Of a stretch of DNA of 64,000 nucleotides, positions 47,957 through 57,851 are shown in pieces. The notes below the pieces were generated by a model, which saw only the letters and a program-made list of their open reading frames with translations, ran no database searches and was not told where the DNA came from. The position numbers and the translations under genes were made by a program. Positions within the stretch are counted from its first letter, which is position 1. Each line of letters begins with the position of its first letter. The stretch is taken from positions 186,001 through 250,000 of the forward strand of contig JBAZBK010000002.1 of assembly GCA_041671505.1 (NCBI GenBank), given 5' to 3'. Source of the stretch: JACPDH01 sp041671505 (GTDB lineage: Bacteria; Acidobacteriota; Thermoanaerobaculia; Gp7-AA8).

Positions 47957-50176
47957 ATGATCTCGATCGTCGAATTCACCTCGCTTCTCCAGCGCGCGGT
48001 AAAGACCGTCCAGCTGTACGGTTCATCGACTCATCCCCGCACCCGCGAGGCGATCGAACAGCTCGTCACGCAGACGGGGCTGATCCTCACCGCGACGCCG
48101 CGCCTTCAGATCGTCGTGTCGCAGAATCGGATCTTCGTCGACGGGCAGCTCGTCCGTCAGCACGGTCCCTCCGTGAAGTGGTTCATCGAGCAACTCATGG
48201 AACGGCGCCTCAACGGCTTCGTCATGGCGCACGGCATCACGCCCGCCGAAATCGAACAGGTGGTGAAGATTCTCGTGCTCAAGCCGCAGACGCTCGCCGA
48301 CGCCGGTGGCGCCGGGCAGCTCCTCGCCGAGATCGAAGCCTCGCACGTGCGCCTCAGCTACGTCCGCTACGAGGAAGTGCGCGAGGGAGAAATCGTCGTG
48401 CCGGAGGATTCGCTGGTCGGCGACGGAAGCGGCGCGGGCGGCCCCGCGGGTGGCGGGCTGGGAATCGGAGTGGGTGCGGGCGGGATCGGCGCCGGCGGCG
48501 ACGCCCTCACCGGTGCGCTTGCCAACGCGACGGGTATGGGCAAGGGGATGGGCGACGGAGGCGGTTTTCTCGACATGCCGCAGGGCGAGATGTCGGAGGA
48601 CGCGGCCATCGACCAGCTCTCACAGCTGACACAGGCATGGTTCGGAAAGCTCGCGGGCAAGGGAGCCGGCGAAGGCGGCGACTCCGGTGCGGGCGCTGGC
48701 GCAGGCGCCGGCTCGGGCGGCCCCGGGCTCGGACAAGGCGACTCGATCCCTCGCGCAATTCGCTTCCAGACCTTTGCCGCAAACGTCGCTTCATGGCTTC
48801 GCGAGCAGTCGGTCGACCTGATGCGGCTCCGCTCGCGCCTCCAGGACATGGGAGTCTCCAAGGACGAGCTCGAGGAGCTCCTGCACGCGATCTCCTGGGA
48901 AAAGCTCGGCACCGAGGAGCGGCTCGCGAAAGCGCTCGAGCAGAATCTGATTTTCGAACTTCCGCAGGAGAAGATCCTCGGCTTCATCATGGAGCTCATC
49001 CGGGACGGACGCATCTCCGACGCCGCGAGGCTGATCGAGAAGCTTGGCTCGGGACTCTTCGTCGAGTCGCACGAGATCCGGCGCACGGCGATCGACTCGT
49101 TCGTCCGGATCACTTCTTGGGAGCTGGAGCATGAGATTCCGCCGGAGGTCGAGGCTCTCGTCGACCGATTCCTCCTGACCCACTTCGTCCGGGAGAACGA
49201 CCCGCAGATCCACGACCGGTCGCTGCTCGCCTTCGAGCACCTCTACGACTCGTGGATCGCACGCGACCAGTTCGCCAAGGCGTACCAGGTGCTCCGGAAG
49301 ATCGAAGGCGCAGCCGCCGCAGCGGCGACGCAGACACCGTGGAAGGGCGAGGTCTTCGGCGTGCTCGTGGGACGGCTCACCTCCGAAGCGCGGGTGAAGG
49401 TTCTCCTCGACAAGGCGTATGCGCTCGACGTCGAGCAGTCGGTCGCGACGTTTCATCCCCTCCTCATGCTCTTCGGCGAACGGGCCGCGGAACGTCTCCT
49501 CGAAGCACTGGCGGAAGAAGAGGACCGGGGTCGGCGCGGCCGGCTCATGAAGGCAGTAAAGGCGGTCGGAAAGCCGGCGCTCAACAGCCTCCACCATGCG
49601 ACGAAGTCACCGACCTGGTACCTCGTGCGAAACGCGCTCAACCTGATCGGCGACCTGGTCGCAACCGACCTGCTCGACGACGCGATCGATGCACTCTCCC
49701 ATCGGGACGACCGGGTACGCCGCGCCGCGGCGCGCGCGCTCGGCAAGCTCGGCGGCCTTCGCGCGGAGAAGCAGCTCGGCGACGTGCTCGCATCGAGCGA
49801 ATCGGAAACGCAGATGGAGATCCTCGCCGCGCTCGGTACGATGAAGGGCGACAGCGCGATCCCGCAGATCGCCGAGCTCACGAAGAAGAAGCTCGGCCGC
49901 GGGGACGACGCCGTTCGAATCAGGGCAATCGAGACGCTCGGACAGACCGGCTCGCCCGCGGCGATCCCCTCGCTCGTCGAGCTGATCCGCAAGAAAGGGC
50001 TCCTCGGCGGTGGCGAGTCGAACGAGGCGCGCCTCGCGGCGGCCAAGGCACTCTCTGCGCTCGTCAACGCCGGCGTGCAGGAAGCCCGCAGCGCGAGTGA
50101 CGCGATCATCGCCACCGAGCCCGACGGACCCGTCCGGCAGCATTTGCAGCGCAGCGCCTCCGCAAGGGTCTCATAG
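47957..50176 (+). CDS. HEAT-repeat protein with glycine-rich linker
   Basis: 739 residues, no signal peptide. The N-terminal domain (about 1-150; FTSLLQRAVKTVQLYGSSTH, RIFVDGQLVRQHG) is shared, as I recall, with other acidobacterial HEAT proteins. A very Gly/Ala-rich linker (about 155-255) separates it from helical repeats; the clearest HEAT units are C-terminal (ALSHRDDRVRRAAARALGKL, DAVRIRAIETLGQTGSPAAI). Likely a cytosolic scaffold or signalling adaptor; partner unknown. The gap 47788-47956 before it shows nothing recognisable. Confidence 0.8.
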   Translation: MISIVEFTSLLQRAVKTVQLYGSSTHPRTREAIEQLVTQTGLILTATPRLQIVVSQNRIFVDGQLVRQHGPSVKWFIEQLMERRLNGFVMAHGITPAEIEQVVKILVLKPQTLADAGGAGQLLAEIEASHVRLSYVRYEEVREGEIVVPEDSLVGDGSGAGGPAGGGLGIGVGAGGIGAGGDALTGALANATGMGKGMGDGGGFLDMPQGEMSEDAAIDQLSQLTQAWFGKLAGKGAGEGGDSGAGAGAGAGSGGPGLGQGDSIPRAIRFQTFAANVASWLREQSVDLMRLRSRLQDMGVSKDELEELLHAISWEKLGTEERLAKALEQNLIFELPQEKILGFIMELIRDGRISDAARLIEKLGSGLFVESHEIRRTAIDSFVRITSWELEHEIPPEVEALVDRFLLTHFVRENDPQIHDRSLLAFEHLYDSWIARDQFAKAYQVLRKIEGAAAAAATQTPWKGEVFGVLVGRLTSEARVKVLLDKAYALDVEQSVATFHPLLMLFGERAAERLLEALAEEEDRGRRGRLMKAVKAVGKPALNSLHHATKSPTWYLVRNALNLIGDLVATDLLDDAIDALSHRDDRVRRAAARALGKLGGLRAEKQLGDVLASSESETQMEILAALGTMKGDSAIPQIAELTKKKLGRGDDAVRIRAIETLGQTGSPAAIPSLVELIRKKGLLGGGESNEARLAAAKALSALVNAGVQEARSASDAIIATEPDGPVRQHLQRSASARVS

Positions 50177-50304
50177 AAAAGGCGTCCCGCCGTTGTCCGT
50201 CTGATTCGAGGCGGCGATTGGCCTTTTGTAGCAAAGGCGTCCCGCCTTTGCCCGCGTGCTTCGAGCGATCACATGTTCGGGAGGTCAAGGCCGGAGGCCT
50301 TGAC
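50177..50304. repeat. Compact GC-rich hairpins with a direct repeat
   Basis: AAAGGCGTCCCGCC occurs at about 50178 and 50234. The second copy forms CAAAGGCGTCCCGCCTTTG; a second stem, GTCAAGGCCGGAGGCCTTGA, lies at about 50283. Between convergent genes; could act in termination, but lacks T-runs. Confidence 0.65.
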
Positions 50305-50318
50305 TACAGGGGCTCGGC

Positions 50319-51086
50319 TCAGCGCTTCGTCCCGACGAGCAGCAGGCCGGGGCCGAACGGAACGAACGAGAAGAGGCGGTCGATCGAAAAGACAGCCTGG
50401 ACGAGCCTAACAAGCCACTTCCTCCGCCCGACGCTTGCCACGCCTCGCAGCGCAGCGTCGCTCGTCACCTCGCGCCTCGCGCGCCGGAGGTTCATCGGAA
50501 GAAGAAAGACGTAGTCATAGACGAGCACCACTGGGAAACCCCAGTACGACGACCTGTCGACGCGAAACGCCGCACGATCGAAGAGCGCCGCGAGCTCCCG
50601 GCTCTCGTACCGGCGCTTGTGCTCGTAGTAATCGTCCGACTTCGTCCAGAGGCTTCCGAGTGCCGGCACGGTCACGACACAGGTGCCGCCCCGCCTCACC
50701 ACGCGGCCGAGCTCCTCGATCGCTTCCTCGTCGTCGTCCAGGTGCTCGAGCGTCTCACCGCTCGTCACCGCGTCGAACGCGCCGTCGCAGAACGGCAGGA
50801 GGGTCAGGTCTCCGACCACGGGCCTCGCCCCGGTCGTCCGCTTCGCGTGAAGCGCCGCATCGAACGAATAGTCGATCCCGAAGACGCGGTGCCCCTGCTT
50901 CTCGAGCCGCCCGGCAAGCTGCCCGAGCCCGATCGCCGCGTCGAGGATCCTCGCCCCGTGCGCGAGCTTCGCCGTCTCGCGCGTGAACATCGCGAGCCGA
51001 TGCTCGTGCCGCGGCCCGAACATCTCGGGCTGCGTGCCCCAGGCGTGGGTGTGGGGGACGGCGGAGGAACTGTTGGGCATCGTCAC
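50319..51086 (-). CDS. Class I SAM-dependent methyltransferase
   Basis: 255 residues. SAM loop is ARILDAAIGLGQLAGRLEKQ (a variant with Ala-Ile in place of the usual first Gly), then VFGIDYSFDAALHA, FDAVTSGETLEHLDDDEEAI and VVRRGGTCVVTVPALGSLWT, typical of UbiE/Methyltransf_11. A C-terminal hydrophobic stretch (VVLVYDYVFLLPMNLRRARR) resembles membrane-associated glycan or lipid methyltransferases. Start GTG 51086 or ATG 51080. Substrate unknown. Confidence 0.78.
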   Translation of the reverse strand: MTMPNSSSAVPHTHAWGTQPEMFGPRHEHRLAMFTRETAKLAHGARILDAAIGLGQLAGRLEKQGHRVFGIDYSFDAALHAKRTTGARPVVGDLTLLPFCDGAFDAVTSGETLEHLDDDEEAIEELGRVVRRGGTCVVTVPALGSLWTKSDDYYEHKRRYESRELAALFDRAAFRVDRSSYWGFPVVLVYDYVFLLPMNLRRARREVTSDAALRGVASVGRRKWLVRLVQAVFSIDRLFSFVPFGPGLLLVGTKR

Positions 51087-51105
51087 TTTCGGCGAGCCTC
51101 GCGAT

Positions 51106-51232
51106 TCGAACGGAAACCGAAATGTCGAATGAAGAATGAAGAATGGAGAATGAAGAAGCGGCCGAACCAGTTTGCCGGCCTCATTTCTTCATTCTTCATT
51201 CGACATTCGACATTTTTCATTTCGAAGTTCCG
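51106..51232. repeat. Word-repeat hairpin, GAATGAA family, between methyltransferase gene and alaS
   Basis: Purine arm about 51112-51160 starts GGAAACCGAAATGTCGAATG and runs on in GAAGAATG words; pyrimidine arm about 51176-51232 returns TTCATTCTTCATTCGACATT and ends CATTTCGAAGTTCCG. Same word family as 788-891 and the inner part of 56003-56263. Confidence 0.85.
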
Positions 51233-51266
51233 GCAGCTTGCCACATACAAAACGACGGGAACGAAC

Positions 51267-53930
<2,664 letters not shown>

Positions 53931-53942
53931 AGGGCCTCCTTC

Positions 53943-54040
53943 GGAGGAATTGAGAATTGAAGAATTGAGAATTGAGAGAGAAGAACGGGAGCACGAGGGT
54001 GGCGCAGCGCGCCATCTCTCAATTCTCAATTCTCAATTCC
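53943..54040. repeat. Word-repeat hairpin, AATTGAG family, between alaS and recX
   Basis: Purine arm 53945-53980 (GGAATTGAGAATTGAAG.. words), loop about 32 bases, pyrimidine arm about 54012-54040 (CCATCTCTCAATTCTC.. words). It provides the recX stop codon, read on the minus strand as AAT TGA within the repeat word. Confidence 0.85.
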
Positions 54041-54542
54041 GGCGTCCCCGCCGCCGCCGATCCAGCGCCGAAAAAACAGCCGCCGCATCGTAACCCTGGG
54101 AAAACAAATACGCAGCGAGTTTCTTTCGCCCGGCCTCGTCGTCGAGCGCCTCCGGACCGAGCCGCCGCTCGAGCGACGACGCCTTCTTCGCAAGCAACGC
54201 GTCGATGGCCTCCTCCTCAGGGTGCTCCTCCCCAGCTTCGGCGATCGCCTGCCTCGCGACTGCCTGATCGACGCCGAACTCGCGCAGGTCCGATTCGATC
54301 CGCCGCCGCCCTTTCTTCTTCCGCAGAAGCAACTGGGCGTAGTGCACCGCGAACCGGGCGTCGTCGATCCACCCCTCCCGCCGCAGTTTCTCGATCGTCC
54401 CGTCGATCACGCCCGCGTCGAACTCCTTCTCGTGCAGCCGCCGCCGCAACTCCCCTTCCGAGCGGAAGCGGTAGTTGAGGAGGCGGAGGGCGATGACGTA
54501 TGCCGCCGCTTCGTCCTTCGGGGGCACCAGGCGGAGACTCAT
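54033..54542 (-). CDS. recX: Recombination regulator RecX
   Basis: 169 residues. RecX caps and destabilises RecA filaments. Tandem three-helix repeats are visible: ALRLLNYRFRSEGELRRRLH (first), EKLRREGWIDDARFAVHYAQ (second), KKGRRRIESDLREFGVDQAV and KLAAYLFSQGYDAAAVFSAL (third). Start ATG 54542; a longer frame to 54617 translates repeat. The final Arg-rich tail and the stop codon run into the AATTGAG repeat. No recA is adjacent. Confidence 0.9.
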   Translation of the reverse strand: MSLRLVPPKDEAAAYVIALRLLNYRFRSEGELRRRLHEKEFDAGVIDGTIEKLRREGWIDDARFAVHYAQLLLRKKKGRRRIESDLREFGVDQAVARQAIAEAGEEHPEEEAIDALLAKKASSLERRLGPEALDDEAGRKKLAAYLFSQGYDAAAVFSALDRRRRGRRN

Positions 54543-54580
54543 GGTCGCACCGAAACCGGACAGAAGTTCATGGCCGAATC

Positions 54581-54695
54581 GAAACCGAAATGACAAATGA
54601 CAAATGACAAATGACAAAACATGGCCGCGCGAGCCGGGACCGATCGCCGCGGACTCCTTTTGTCATTTGTCATTTCATATTTGTCATTTCGCATC
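54581..54695. repeat. Word-repeat hairpin, AAATGAC family, between recX and pilT
   Basis: Purine arm about 54581-54618 consists of ACAAATG words repeated four times; pyrimidine arm about 54656-54695 consists of TTTGTCATTTGTCATTT-type words. The loop is about 37 bases and GC-rich. A different word from both neighbouring hairpins. Confidence 0.85.
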
Positions 54696-54729
54696 TGCCA
54701 ACGTCCCCCCGTTTCGGCCCAAAAGCGAG

Positions 54730-54755
54730 AAAGGCGGGGACCGCTCCCCGCCTTT
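54730..54755 (-). terminator. Terminator-like hairpin after pilT
   Basis: AAAGGCGGGG and CCCCGCCTTT form a perfect 10-base stem with a 6-base loop, 20 bases past the pilT stop codon. The flanking T-run is weak. Confidence 0.55.
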
Positions 54756-54775
54756 GCCCGGAAGCTTCGTTCACG

Positions 54776-55951
54776 TTACGTCTGATTCGAGAAGTCGAAC
54801 GGCGACTCGTCGCCGAACGGGTCGGCATCGGAGGGGATCGAAAGCTGGGCTTCCATCTCCTCGCGCGACTGGTCGGCGGTCGACTGGATTCCCTGGATCT
54901 TGAGCTTGAACTCGTCGGGATTCGAGCAGCGCCGCAGCGCCTCCTCGAGGGTGATGAGGCCGTTCTTGTAGAGGATGTAGATCGACTGATCGAACGTCTG
55001 CATCCCGTACTGCGACGTGCCCGCCTGGATCGCGTCCTTGATGAGTTTCGTCTTTTCCTTGTTCTCGATGCAGTCCCTGATGTAGTTCGTCGCCACCATG
55101 ACCTCAGCGGCCGGCACGCGGCCGAGGCCGTCGGCGCGCGGGAGCAGGCGGAGCGAGATGACCGCCTTGAGGACCGCGGCGAGTTGCAGTCGGATCTGCT
55201 TCTGCTGGTGCGGCGGAAAGACCGAGATGATGCGGTTGACGGTCTCCGTCGCGTCCATGGTGTGGAGGGTCGAGAGCACGAGGTGGCCCGTCTCCGCCGC
55301 CGTGAGCGCCGTTTCGATCGTTTCGTAGTCGCGCATTTCGCCGACGAGAATGACGTCGGGATCCTGACGGAGAGCGCTTCGAAGCGCCTGCGAGAACGAC
55401 TTCGTGTCGACTTCGACCTCGCGCTGGTTGACGATCGACTTCTTGTCGCGATGGAGGAACTCGATCGGGTCCTCGACCGTGATGATGTGCTCGGTGCGGT
55501 GGGCGTTGATGTAGTCGATCATCGCGGCGAGCGTCGTCGACTTGCCCGAGCCGGTCGTCCCGGTGCAGAGGATCAGCCCGCGCGTCTCCTCGCAGATCTT
55601 CTCGATGACCGCGGGGAGCATCAGCTCGCGGACGCTGTTGATCTTGACCGGGATGACGCGGAGGACGAGGCCGACGGTGCCGCGCTGCTGAAAGATATTG
55701 CATCGGAAGCGGCCGAGCCCCGGGACCGAGTAGGCGAAGTCGATCTCGAAGTTGTTCTTGAACTTCTCCTTCTGGCGGGACGACATCATCGAGAAGGCCA
55801 TCGCGATGGTGTCTTCCTGCATCAGGCGCTTGAGCTCGACGAGCGGCAGAAGCTGGCCGTCGACGCGGATCACGGGGTGCGAGCCGACCTTCACATGGAG
55901 GTCCGAGGCCCGGCGCTCCGCGGCGATCTTCAGCAGGTCGTTGATATGCAT
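54776..55951 (-). CDS. pilT: Type IV pilus retraction ATPase, PilT/PilU type
   Basis: 391-residue hexameric cytosolic ATPase that powers pilus retraction. N-terminal PAS-like domain (ASDLHVKVGSHPVIRVDGQL), Walker A GTTGSGKSTT, Asp box TVEDPIEFLH, Walker B LRQDPDVILVGEMRD, His box TGHLVLSTLHT. The C-terminal GMQTFDQSIYILYKNGLITL resembles PilU more than PilT. No other pilus genes are in the window. It lies divergent from efp with a nested repeat between. Confidence 0.93.
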   Translation of the reverse strand: MHINDLLKIAAERRASDLHVKVGSHPVIRVDGQLLPLVELKRLMQEDTIAMAFSMMSSRQKEKFKNNFEIDFAYSVPGLGRFRCNIFQQRGTVGLVLRVIPVKINSVRELMLPAVIEKICEETRGLILCTGTTGSGKSTTLAAMIDYINAHRTEHIITVEDPIEFLHRDKKSIVNQREVEVDTKSFSQALRSALRQDPDVILVGEMRDYETIETALTAAETGHLVLSTLHTMDATETVNRIISVFPPHQQKQIRLQLAAVLKAVISLRLLPRADGLGRVPAAEVMVATNYIRDCIENKEKTKLIKDAIQAGTSQYGMQTFDQSIYILYKNGLITLEEALRRCSNPDEFKLKIQGIQSTADQSREEMEAQLSIPSDADPFGDESPFDFSNQT

Positions 55952-56002
55952 ATCGTTAACCCTCGGCTGCGAAACTCAGTTGTGAAGGGCATTGTAGCGC
56001 GA

Positions 56003-56263
56003 TAGGCAGGCGAGAGGCGAAAGGCGAGAGGCGATGCGCAGGCGGAATCGTGCCCACACAAACGCATGCACGCTGAGCAGAGACCGGAATGTCGAATGTC
56101 GAATGAGGAGTGGCGAATGAAGAAACCATTCAAAATCACGAATTACGGCCACTTTTCTTCATTCTTCATTCTTCATTCGACATTCGACATTTCGAAGTTC
56201 GTTCGAAAGCCCCAAACGCCGATTTCCGCCTGCTCATCGCCTCTCGCCTATCGCCTTTCGCCT
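56003..56263. repeat. Nested composite hairpin of two word families between pilT and efp
   Basis: The gap 55952-56413 (462 bases) is mostly this structure. Outer arms: 56003-56036 (GGCGAGAGGCGAAAGGCGAG..) and 56230-56263 (complementary). Inner arms: about 56095-56130 (GGAATGTCGAATGTCGAATG..) and about 56155-56192 (TTCATTCTTCATTCGACATT..). The outer words match 4211-4410, the inner words match 788-891 and 51106-51232. The efp promoter must lie in the remaining 150 bases. Confidence 0.85.
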
Positions 56264-56413
56264 CCCCGGCTGCCGGAGGAATACTCCCCCTCTCGATCGC
56301 CGTTTCCCTGCCCGGTCGGGGGTGCTTACCCCCGTCTTTTCAGACTGTTCGATAGCTGCGTCGCCGACCGGCGCCGCGAGATTCCAGCGAAGTGAGAAAG
56401 GTGTAATCCGCAA

Positions 56414-56971
56414 ATGCAGGCCAATGATCTCCGCAACGGGATGGTAGTTCTCTTCGACGGCGACCTGTGCAAGGTGATGGAGTTCCGCCACCACACGCCG
56501 GGCAACCTCCGCGCGATGGTGCAGGCAAAACTCCGCAACCTGCGCACCGGCAACCAGTTCGAGCATCGGTTCCGCTCGGGCGACGTGATCGAGCAGGCGT
56601 TCATCGACCATCACGAGCTCGAGTTCATGTACGCCGACGCTGCCGGCTATCACTTCATCAACACCGAGAACTACGAGCAGATCGAGCTCTCCAACGAGGA
56701 TCTCGGAGACGCAGCCCAGTGGCTCGCCGACGGCATGAAGATCCAGGGTCAGTTCTACGAGCTGCGCCCGGTCGGCATCGAGCTCCCGAAAACGGTCCGC
56801 GTCCGCGTCAAAGAGACCGAGCCGATGGTCAAGGGCGCGACGGCCTCGGCGTCTTACAAGCCGGCCACCCTCGAGAACGGCGTCGTCATCCAGGTTCCGC
56901 CGTTCGTCACCGACGGTGAGATGCTCATCGTCGACCCGAACGAAGGCAAGTACATGGAGCGCGCGAAGTAA
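56414..56971 (+). CDS. efp: Elongation factor P
   Basis: 185 residues; relieves ribosome stalling at proline runs. KOW-like domain I, then two OB domains ending EGKYMERAK, full length. The tip loop of domain I reads RHHTPGNLRAM: Asn31 occupies the place of the modified Lys (Pro-Gly-Lys) or Arg of studied factors. No epmA, earP or ymfI-like gene is in the window. Start ATG 56414. Confidence 0.95.
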   Translation: MQANDLRNGMVVLFDGDLCKVMEFRHHTPGNLRAMVQAKLRNLRTGNQFEHRFRSGDVIEQAFIDHHELEFMYADAAGYHFINTENYEQIELSNEDLGDAAQWLADGMKIQGQFYELRPVGIELPKTVRVRVKETEPMVKGATASASYKPATLENGVVIQVPPFVTDGEMLIVDPNEGKYMERAK

Positions 56972-57008
56972 GCCTTCGCTGCACTCCTCCTGACGGCGGC
57001 TCGAACGA

Positions 57009-57437
57009 TCAGCCCCTCGCCTTGCGAGGGGCTTTCGTTTTGGGCTCGATCCGCTTCACGCCGCGGATGCCGTCGAAGTCGCGATCGAACGATGCGATGG
57101 CGTCGAGCTTCCTCGCGATGACGACCGCGGCATGTATGGCGTCGCGCGCGACCAGGCGCGGATAGTCGTCCATGAGCTGGCGCGCGCGGTCGGTCACCGC
57201 GTCGTCGATCGGAATCGTGAGGGGCAGCACGCGGCGGGCGAGGTCGTAGACCTGCGTTCCGTCGTTCCAGCGGCCGATCGACCGGTAGCGGTGAAGGATC
57301 TCCTGCAGTACTTCCGCGTCGATCACCGCCGCGTACTCTCCCGCGATCGCACGCTCGAGAAAGGCGACTGACGGGGCCTTGAACGGATGCTCCGCGCCGG
57401 CCGCGTACATCACGACGTTCGCGTCGACGAGAATCAC
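57009..57437 (-). CDS. vapC: PIN-domain ribonuclease toxin, VapC family
   Basis: 142 residues. PIN fold with the acidic metal site: Asp near the start (ILVDANVVMYAAG), Glu of DAEVLQEILHRY, Asp of LVARDAIHAAV and Asp of IASFDRDFDGI. Likely cleaves tRNA or rRNA when freed from antitoxin. Starts GTG 57437, overlapping the vapB stop (GTGA). Its last codons overlap the efp terminator on the opposite strand. Confidence 0.9.
   Translation of the reverse strand: MILVDANVVMYAAGAEHPFKAPSVAFLERAIAGEYAAVIDAEVLQEILHRYRSIGRWNDGTQVYDLARRVLPLTIPIDDAVTDRARQLMDDYPRLVARDAIHAAVVIARKLDAIASFDRDFDGIRGVKRIEPKTKAPRKARG
57011..57041 (+). terminator. Rho-independent terminator of efp
   Basis: AGCCCCTCGC and GCGAGGGGCT pair around CTT, followed by TTCGTTTT. 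It begins 39 bases after the efp stop codon and lies inside the 3' end of the oppositely directed vapC. Confidence 0.8.
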
Positions 57438-57685
57438 CGGCGGGGTTCCTTCGGCGGCGCGATCGACTCGCGCTTCATCGCGGCGACGTCGTCGACCGGA
57501 AGGGAGAGCGCGGCGAGCTCTGCGACGGCCGCGGCGCGGTCGCTCTTCGACGCGAGCCCGTACTCCTGCGCGCACGCCTCCCGGATCAGGTCGCCGAGGC
57601 TCGTCCCCCGCTCCTTCGCGAGCCGCGTCAGCTGCTCGTGCTGCTCGTCAGAAAGGAGGATCGTCGTCTTCTTCGAAAGCTCCAT
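57434..57685 (-). CDS. vapB: Ribbon-helix-helix antitoxin, VapB/CopG type
   Basis: 83 residues. An N-terminal RHH DNA-binding domain (KKTTILLSDEQHEQLTRLAK then ERGTSLGDLIREAC) is followed by a flexible toxin-binding tail. The ATG at 57685 has GGAGG 5 bases upstream; longer frames exist to 57736. Cognate of the overlapping vapC. Represses its own promoter by family precedent. Confidence 0.87.
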   Translation of the reverse strand: MELSKKTTILLSDEQHEQLTRLAKERGTSLGDLIREACAQEYGLASKSDRAAAVAELAALSLPVDDVAAMKRESIAPPKEPRR

Positions 57686-57771
57686 ATACGCCTCCATAGC
57701 CATAACATCTATGGCATCGGAGGTCCTGAAAGTCAAGCCTGGCGGGCACGACGCACGGGCGCCCGGCCGCA

Positions 57772-57818
57772 GAAACGAAAAACACCCCGGCCCGGCGCCA
57801 GGCGCCGGACCGGGGTGT
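57772..57818 (-). terminator. Rho-independent terminator of the giant secreted protein gene
   Basis: Reading the minus strand, an 18-base near-perfect stem (ACACCCCGGTCCGGCGCC with its complement, one-base loop) is followed by TTTTTCGTTTC. It begins 34 bases past the stop codon. Confidence 0.85.
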
Positions 57819-57851
57819 CGTAATCGGAGCGTTGTCGTTCGTGTTGCCGGA

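Noticed and set aside
51106..51232. CRISPR-like array from the repeated GAATGAA words
   Set aside because: Words are 6-9 bases, contiguous and palindromically mirrored with no spacers; no cas genes in the window.
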